Shown here: positions 8,039 through 12,047 of the stretch, one piece after another | Layout of the letters: the number at the start of each line of letters is the position of its first letter | Position numbering within the stretch: position 1 is the first letter of the stretch | DNA from: Acanthamoeba castellanii str. Neff | Lineage: Eukaryota; Discosea; Longamoebia; Acanthamoebidae | DNA length: 12,047 nucleotides | Reading direction: 5' to 3' | NCBI RefSeq assembly: GCF_000313135.1 | Contig: NW_004457288.1 | Span: forward strand, 1 to 12,047 | Program-made: the position numbers and the translations under genes | Notes under the pieces: generated by a model | The model's input: the letters and a program-made list of their open reading frames with translations, nothing else | Database searches by the model: none | Told to the model about the DNA's origin: nothing

Positions 8039-10569
8039 ATGGATCACAGCGGCGAGCACCAGGCGAGGCGCAGGCTGGACAAGATTCCCGAGGGGGAGCC
8101 CAATCTCTATCCCCAAGTAGTCGCTGGGCTGAAGAAGATCTACAAGGAAAAGATCCTGCCCGTGGAGATGAAGTACAAGTTCGACGAGTTCCATTCGCCC
8201 TTCCTCCGCGACACCGATTTCGAGGCCAAGCCCTTGGTGCTTCTCCTCGGTCAGTATTCCACGGGCAAGACCTCCTTCATCGAGTTCATGCTCGACCAGC
8301 CTTTCCCTGGCTCCCGCATTGGTCCCGAGCCCACCACCGACAGGTTCGTCCATCATGATTTTTGATTGATGCACAGCCCATCCTCTACTTGCGTATTTTT
8401 GCGATTTTTATTTATTTATTCATATTTATGGGATTAAAAGATCTCACACACCTCGTGTGTGGCATGGTGTGTTGCAGGTTCGTGGCGGTGATGCACGGTA
8501 ACGCCGAGCGGGTGGTGCCCGGTAATGCAGTGGCCGTCGACGCCGACAAGCCCTTCCACGCGCTCAACCGCTACGGCGCCTCCTTCCTCAGCAAATTTGA
8601 AGCCGCAGAGTCGCCCGCTCCTCTCCTCCAGTACATCTCGTACGTGCTGTGCTACACCCACCCACCAACACCACCTTCGGCCCACCACCGCCTTCACCTC
8701 TTCTGTTGTCGTCGCACATTCACTGAATGCATCGCGTCGGTTCACGCGCGCGCAGGTTCGTGGACACCCCGGGCGTGCTCTCGGGCGAGAAGCAGCGGAT
8801 CGGGCGCAGCTACGACTTCGTGAGCGTGATCGAGTGGTTCGCGGAGCGGGCCGACCTCATCCTCCTCCTCTTCGACGCCCACAAACTCGATATCTCCGAC
8901 GAATTCAAAGTACGCAAACAAGCCTCTTCCCAAAGGGTTGGATTGCCTTGACTGACCCTGTGTCGTGTGTGTCGTGTGTGTCGCGTGTGCTGTGTGTCGT
9001 GCAGAGAGCGATCGAAGGCTTGAAGGGCAACGACGACAAGATCAGGGTTGTGCTCAACAAGGCCGACATGGTGTCCCACCAGCAGCTCATGCGGGTGTAC
9101 GGCGCCATGATGTGGTCGCTCGGCAAGGTCGTCAAAACGCCCGAGGTAATGCGCGTCTACATCGGTACGTCTCGTGTCGTCGTGTGGTGTGTCGTGTGTG
9201 TCGTGTGTGTCGTGTGTGTCGTGTGTGTCGTGTGTGTCGATCGTTAACTGATCAAGTTACTCCCCCGCCACGACAGGTTCTTTCTGGAACGAGCCGTACC
9301 ACATCAGCGACAACGCCAAACTGTTCGACGCTGAGCAGGCCGACCTGCTCAAGGACCTCATGTCCCTCCCCACCAACTCCGCCATGCGCAAGGTCAACGA
9401 GCTCGTCAAGCGGTACCTTAGCCACTCCAGGCTGAACACACACACACACACACACAGCTTTACTCACCACTTTGTCGTGTGTCGTCTATTCGCGTGTGCA
9501 TGCGCAGAGCTCGGCTGGTGAAGGTGCATGCCTATCTGATCGGGCACATCAAGAAACAAATGCCGGCGCTGTGGGGCAGCAAGGCAAAGAAGGACGAACT
9601 CATTAAGGACATGCTCAACGTGTATCGGTGCGCGCGCACCTTCCCAGACTGTGCGTCGTGTGCGTGTCGTGGGTTGTTGGTGAACCCGCAGAGGTCGATC
9701 TCTCGATCTCACCGCGTTGCGTGTTTGTTCGGCTGCGCCAGGGAGGTGAAGAGGACACACCGGCTGCCGCCGGGCGATTTCCCCGACCTGGAGCGGTTCA
9801 AGGAGACGCTTAAGGACCACGATTTTGACACCTTCGCCAAGCTCGACGAGAAGCTGGTCTCCCGCATCGACGATGTTCTGGGTCCGTACCTAAGACTTCT
9901 TTTTCTCTGTTTTTCATTCTTTCTGTTGGTCCCGCACTCACGCACATGACACGCACGCACGCACGCACGCACAGGTATCGACATTCCTCGGTTGATGGCA
10001 ATGATCTCGCCGCCGAAGAAGGAGGAGCCAGCGCCGCCACTTCAGCGACAGCAGTCCAATCCGTTCGGCGGCGCCGGCGGCGACGACAACCCGTTCGAGG
10101 ACGAGCCCGAGGACGAGGACTACGTGATCCGCGAGCGGGAGAAGGCGGCCTACGAGCGCCAGTTCCTCATGCTCAACCCACAGGCTGGCAAGCTCAGCGG
10201 CGCGCAGGTCAAGACGGCGCTGGTCGAGACGGGCGTGGCCACGGGCGTGCTGCGCAAGGTGTGGACCCTGTCCGACATCGACAAGGACGGCAAGCTCGAC
10301 CTCGACGAGTTCGCCATCGCCCTGCGGTACCGTCCGGCCCTTCTCCCATCTCTTTCGTGTGCGCGCTGTGCGGCGTGTGTGTATGTGTGTGTGAGCGGTG
10401 GTGCGTGTGCGCACGACACTCACGCGTGGCTGTGGCTGTGGCCGTGTGTGCGCTGCACAGGCTGTGCGAGATTGCGAAGAAGTCGCCCGAGAATCCGATT
10501 CCGTTCGAGATGCTTCCGGCCTCCCTGGTGCCCCCCTCCAAGATGAGCTTCTTCACCAACCCGCAGTAG
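8039..10569 (+). CDS. EHD: EH domain-containing dynamin-like ATPase (EHD/RME-1 family)
   Basis: EHD proteins are membrane-tubulating ATPases that act in endocytic recycling. Nine exons: 8039-8343, 8478-8639, 8756-8909, 9005-9164, 9277-9412, 9508-9627, 9742-9881, 9975-10326, 10461-10569. They total 1638 bp in frame and give 545 aa (human EHD1 has 534). Motifs in order: P-loop GQYSTGKT (71-78); switch block [14 protein letters not shown]; the KPF loop ([13 protein letters not shown], from 126); [13 protein letters not shown] (G3, 159-162 DTPG); NKAD (G4, 225-228); the helical domain with [24 protein letters not shown]; a charged linker; and a C-terminal EH domain (about 448-545) with one intact EF-hand loop, [12 protein letters not shown] (493-504), and WTLSDID. 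The linker has NPF at 421-423 and 431-433, the tripeptide that EH domains bind. The ATG at 8039 is followed by the expected N-terminal helix. An upstream promoter is shared with eIF3L. Confidence 0.96.
8959..9001. repeat. TGTCGTGTG tandem repeat in EHD intron 3
   Basis: Roughly 9-bp units of the TGTCGTGTG type, somewhat decayed, running directly into the GCAG acceptor of intron 8910-9004. The same unit is present in perfect form in the next intron. Confidence 0.85.
9191..9239. repeat. 9-bp minisatellite (GTCGTGTGT), 5.4 perfect copies, in EHD intron 4
   Basis: Five perfect copies of GTCGTGTGT plus a partial sixth, filling nearly half of the 112-bp intron 9165-9276. It is the cleanest copy of the TGTCGTG-type repeat family in the window. 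Confidence 0.95.
9436..9456. repeat. (AC)10 microsatellite in EHD intron 5
   Basis: A short AC run near the donor side of the 95-bp intron 9413-9507. Confidence 0.85.
9951..9972. repeat. (ACGC)5 repeat ending in the EHD intron 7 acceptor
   Basis: Five ACGC units followed directly by AC and the AG of the acceptor (9973-9974). The repeat therefore occupies the place where a pyrimidine tract would usually be. Confidence 0.9.
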
Positions 10570-10719
10570 TCGTGGTGGTGGGTCAGGTGGTCGGACTGGT
10601 ATGGGCGGAGCACGTTTCGGGTTGTTGATGATATAAAATGCCCCTTCTACTACCTCGTAACAAACAAGTGGTGTGGGTGTGTAAAATGTGTTTTTACGTG
10701 TGGTCCATGGCCTGCGGGG
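10570..10719 (+). other. EHD 3' UTR and spacer
   Basis: These 150 bp follow the EHD stop codon. There is no exact AATAAA on the plus strand. The nearest variant is ATATAAAAT at about 10630, followed by a TG-rich patch near 10668-10692, a layout compatible with a poly(A) site. No other feature is seen. The assignment rests on position. Confidence 0.3.
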
Positions 10720-11417
10720 TTACAGGCTGAGGGCGAGGGCGTCGACCAGCTCCGGAGCGAGTTCGGGGCACGCCTTGACGAGGCTGGCCAGGGCGGGCGT
10801 GCAGCGGAGGGAGCTCCGGCTTGTCGGGGCCGAGCAGGCTCGGTTCTTTGGCGGCCAAGGAGCGGAACACACATCCCATCGGAGGGATGGAACAAACCCG
10901 CCTCGGTGAGCGCGGTGTCGTAGGCCACCCAGTGTCCAGGCATTCAGCCCTTCCTGCCTCGAGACCCGGCTCTGCGTCGTTCACCACGCGTGGGCTAATG
11001 CTATCAGCGACGCTGTAAGCGTGACCACTGCATACTTAAGTCGAACAGCTCAGGCAGTTGCAGTATCTCCTCTGCGCGCTTGGGCTGTAAAGCCATGTCT
11101 TTGGTAGTGTTTTGTGTTGTCCAGGTGACCACATGGCCCAACGGTAAAGATGTTGGCGTATGTACCACAGCACCGATGGCGTCTGGGGGCCAACTTCCAG
11201 TCCTGCCCACATGCACTTACTCCCGCCCATCAACCTCCACAGTTGCGGGTCGGAGGTCCGTTGTAGGATTCTTGTGAAGCGAGGGCAGAGTCGTGTGGCC
11301 AATCTTCCTGTTCCAGACTCGGCCCACGGACAAAGCAACGACTCCTACGGCAACAGCTCCGTCGTCACAACCACAGGGAGTGGAATCGGCCACGGCTTTT
11401 CTTCGCCAATAAACATC
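10720..11417 (-). pseudogene. Probable decayed F-box-type protein gene (stops and frameshifts)
   Basis: No intact reading frame covers this 700-bp stretch, but protein-like pieces follow one another on the minus strand in different frames. Near 11265-11345 a piece reads RLATRLCPRF, then DPQLWR. That is the spacing of the second half of an F-box (Leu, Cys-x-x-Phe, then Asp-Pro-x-Leu-Trp). In the same frame upstream, an F-box-like start (LPVVVTTELLP, about 11347-11390) runs into a TAG. Further down are YDTALTEAGLFHP, then in the next frame SLAAKEPSLLGPDKPELPP, then in the third frame LASLVKACPELAPELV, ending at a TAA at 10720-10722. The frame switches lie too close for introns, so single-base indels are likelier. 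The F-box identity is a guess from spacing. It could also be two unrelated remnants, or a real gene with assembly errors. Confidence 0.33.
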
Positions 11418-11516
11418 CTGGAAGTGAAGGTAGTGTACACAAACAAAAAAAAAAAAAAAAAAAGGAAAGAAAAACTGTTGTATTGCTGGCCCTACACGCA
11501 AGTAAATGTCATTACA
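11418..11516 (-). other. Spacer with poly(A)/poly(T) tract downstream of the last gene
   Basis: This stretch follows the stop of the minus-strand gene at 11517, so it should include that gene's 3' UTR. It is dominated by an A-run on the plus strand (T-run on the coding strand). No AATAAA on the minus strand was found. On the minus strand the T-run is followed by a CAG about 25 bases later, so an acceptor-like pyrimidine tract is also a possible reading. Confidence 0.3.
11445..11463. repeat. 19-bp mononucleotide A run
   Basis: Nineteen consecutive A residues, preceded by AAAC and followed by GG. It is the only long homopolymer in the window. It lies between the decayed gene and the last gene and could be a plain slippage tract or the scar of a retroposed sequence. 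Confidence 0.95.
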
Positions 11517-12047
11517 CTAGAGGATGGGGGCGGTGGTGGAGGTGGTGGCGGCCCTGGCCGTGGCGGGGTCGACGCCCTCGGAGATGAGCTTGCCCTCCTC
11601 CTTCTTGAGCTCGTTGCCCGTGATCGAGCCCTGCAGCTGCTTCACGGCGCCCTTCAGCCTCTGGCCCATCGTCGGCTTGTGCGGCACCGTCGTCGCCGCC
11701 GTCGTGCCCAGCGCGCCCTCCCGCGCCGCCAGCGGCACGTCCCTCATCGCCGGCGTGGTCCCGCGGTGGCCGTGGCCCATCAGTCGCTCCTCCGTTGCCA
11801 GGGCGCGGCCGACGACTGGAATTTGAGTCAGCGGCTTCGCGTAGTGAAGCCCGCCAGCCTGGGCCGCGACGGTGGCGGTGGGTTCGATGATGGGCGGGAG
11901 CATGACGGTGTGCTCCTGGTTGATCACCCGCTGCTCGGTCGTCACCTCCGTCTTGATCACCGGCTGGATGTGGTGCACCCGCTCGTGGATCACCGGCTGG
12001 ATGTGGTGCTCGTGGTTGATCTGCACCGGGTGCTCTACGACGACTTC
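11517..12047 (-). CDS. Hydrophilic His/Gln/Pro/Val-repeat protein, C-terminal part (5' end outside window)
   Basis: The reading frame is open from the right edge (12047) to a TAG at 11517-11519 without introns, giving 176 visible residues. I do not recognise a named family with confidence. The visible N-terminal part is an 11-residue repeat: HIQPVIHERVH, then HIQPVIKTEVT, then the looser TEQRVINQEHT. There is no signal peptide or membrane segment in the visible part. The middle is Ala/Gly/Thr-rich, and the C-terminal third holds a short amphipathic, charged stretch, GQRLKGAVKQLQGSITGNEL, followed by KKEEGKLISEGVDPATA. That composition is typical of disordered, heat-soluble stress proteins, and vaguely similar His/Gln/Pro/Val motifs occur in fungal proteins of unknown role; this comparison is from memory and weak. 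GC-rich third positions support real coding. Confidence 0.7.
   Translation of the reverse strand, partial: EVVVEHPVQINHEHHIQPVIHERVHHIQPVIKTEVTTEQRVINQEHTVMLPPIIEPTATVAAQAGGLHYAKPLTQIPVVGRALATEERLMGHGHRGTTPAMRDVPLAAREGALGTTAATTVPHKPTMGQRLKGAVKQLQGSITGNELKKEEGKLISEGVDPATARAATTSTTAPIL
11955..12008 (-). repeat. Two 21-bp identical blocks, 33 bp apart, inside the coding region
   Basis: Bases 11955-11975 and 11988-12008 are identical and each encodes HHIQPVI on the minus strand. The 33-bp spacing equals 11 codons, so this is an in-frame repeat that may continue beyond the right edge. Nucleotide identity, not just amino-acid identity, points to a recent duplication or to ongoing homogenisation. 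Confidence 0.9.

Noticed and set aside
9185..9240. Regular 9-bp repeats as a CRISPR-like array
   Set aside because: There are no spacers; units are directly tandem, lie in a spliced intron of a eukaryotic gene and are plain minisatellite.
10870..10890. Small inverted repeat CATCCC/GGGATG as a terminator or regulatory hairpin
   Set aside because: A six-base stem within a decayed eukaryotic gene is expected by chance, and there is no context that would use it.
11131..11260. A-box-like TGGCCCAACGG on the plus strand as a tRNA gene or tRNA-derived element
   Set aside because: No matching B-box at tRNA distance and no cloverleaf could be folded; the closest B-box-like string is over 100 bases away and imperfect.
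11406..11463. AATAAA followed by a 19-A run on the plus strand, as the tail of a retroposed cDNA or SINE
   Set aside because: The AATAAA falls inside a stretch that reads better as the start of the minus-strand remnant (ATG-TTT-ATT reversed). No target-site duplication was found, and no plus-strand coding sequence precedes it. It is kept as a possibility but not called.

Overview
The window looks like nuclear DNA from a GC-rich, intron-dense amoebozoan, most likely Acanthamoeba or a close relative. That assignment is inferred from gene content and intron style. No phylogenetic marker is present. It carries four recognisable, densely spaced eukaryotic housekeeping genes. Every one is split by short GT-AG introns of 65-163 bp, and I reconstructed all exon joins by hand. 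Reading phase is consistent across all 29 complete introns, and the three complete genes close exactly on a stop codon.

Layout from left to right: (1) a 3'-truncated UDP-glucose 6-dehydrogenase gene on the minus strand (24-1319; 295 codons visible, ending at the catalytic-Cys region and a likely donor at the window edge). (2) A 207-bp gap with its promoter and the poly(A) signal of the next gene. (3) A complete 14-exon SART3/Prp24-type U4/U6 snRNP recycling factor on the minus strand (1527-5534; 927 aa, HAT repeats, two RRMs and a C-terminal Lsm-contact motif). (4) A 137-bp AT-rich gap. (5) A complete six-exon translation initiation factor eIF3 subunit L gene on the minus strand (5672-7764; 552 aa). 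(6) A 274-bp divergent promoter region. (7) A complete nine-exon EHD-family (EH-domain, dynamin-like) ATPase on the plus strand (8039-10569; 545 aa). (8) About 950 bp without an intact gene, holding what looks like a decayed minus-strand F-box-type gene and a 19-A run. (9) The 3' end of a minus-strand gene for a hydrophilic protein with 11-residue His/Ile/Gln/Pro/Val repeats (11517-12047).

The genes do not form one pathway: sugar-nucleotide oxidation, spliceosome recycling, translation initiation and endocytic membrane remodelling simply lie side by side, as is usual in compact protist genomes. The features most worth a second look are the unusual splice-donor consensus (C at +4 in 27 of 30 donors), very small exons, simple repeats spread through introns that often abut the acceptor, tandem NPF motifs inside the EHD protein itself, a degenerate RNP2 in SART3 RRM1, and the decayed gene at 10.7-11.4 kb. 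I saw no CRISPR array, rRNA, tRNA, integron or defence-type cassette, and no clear new system.
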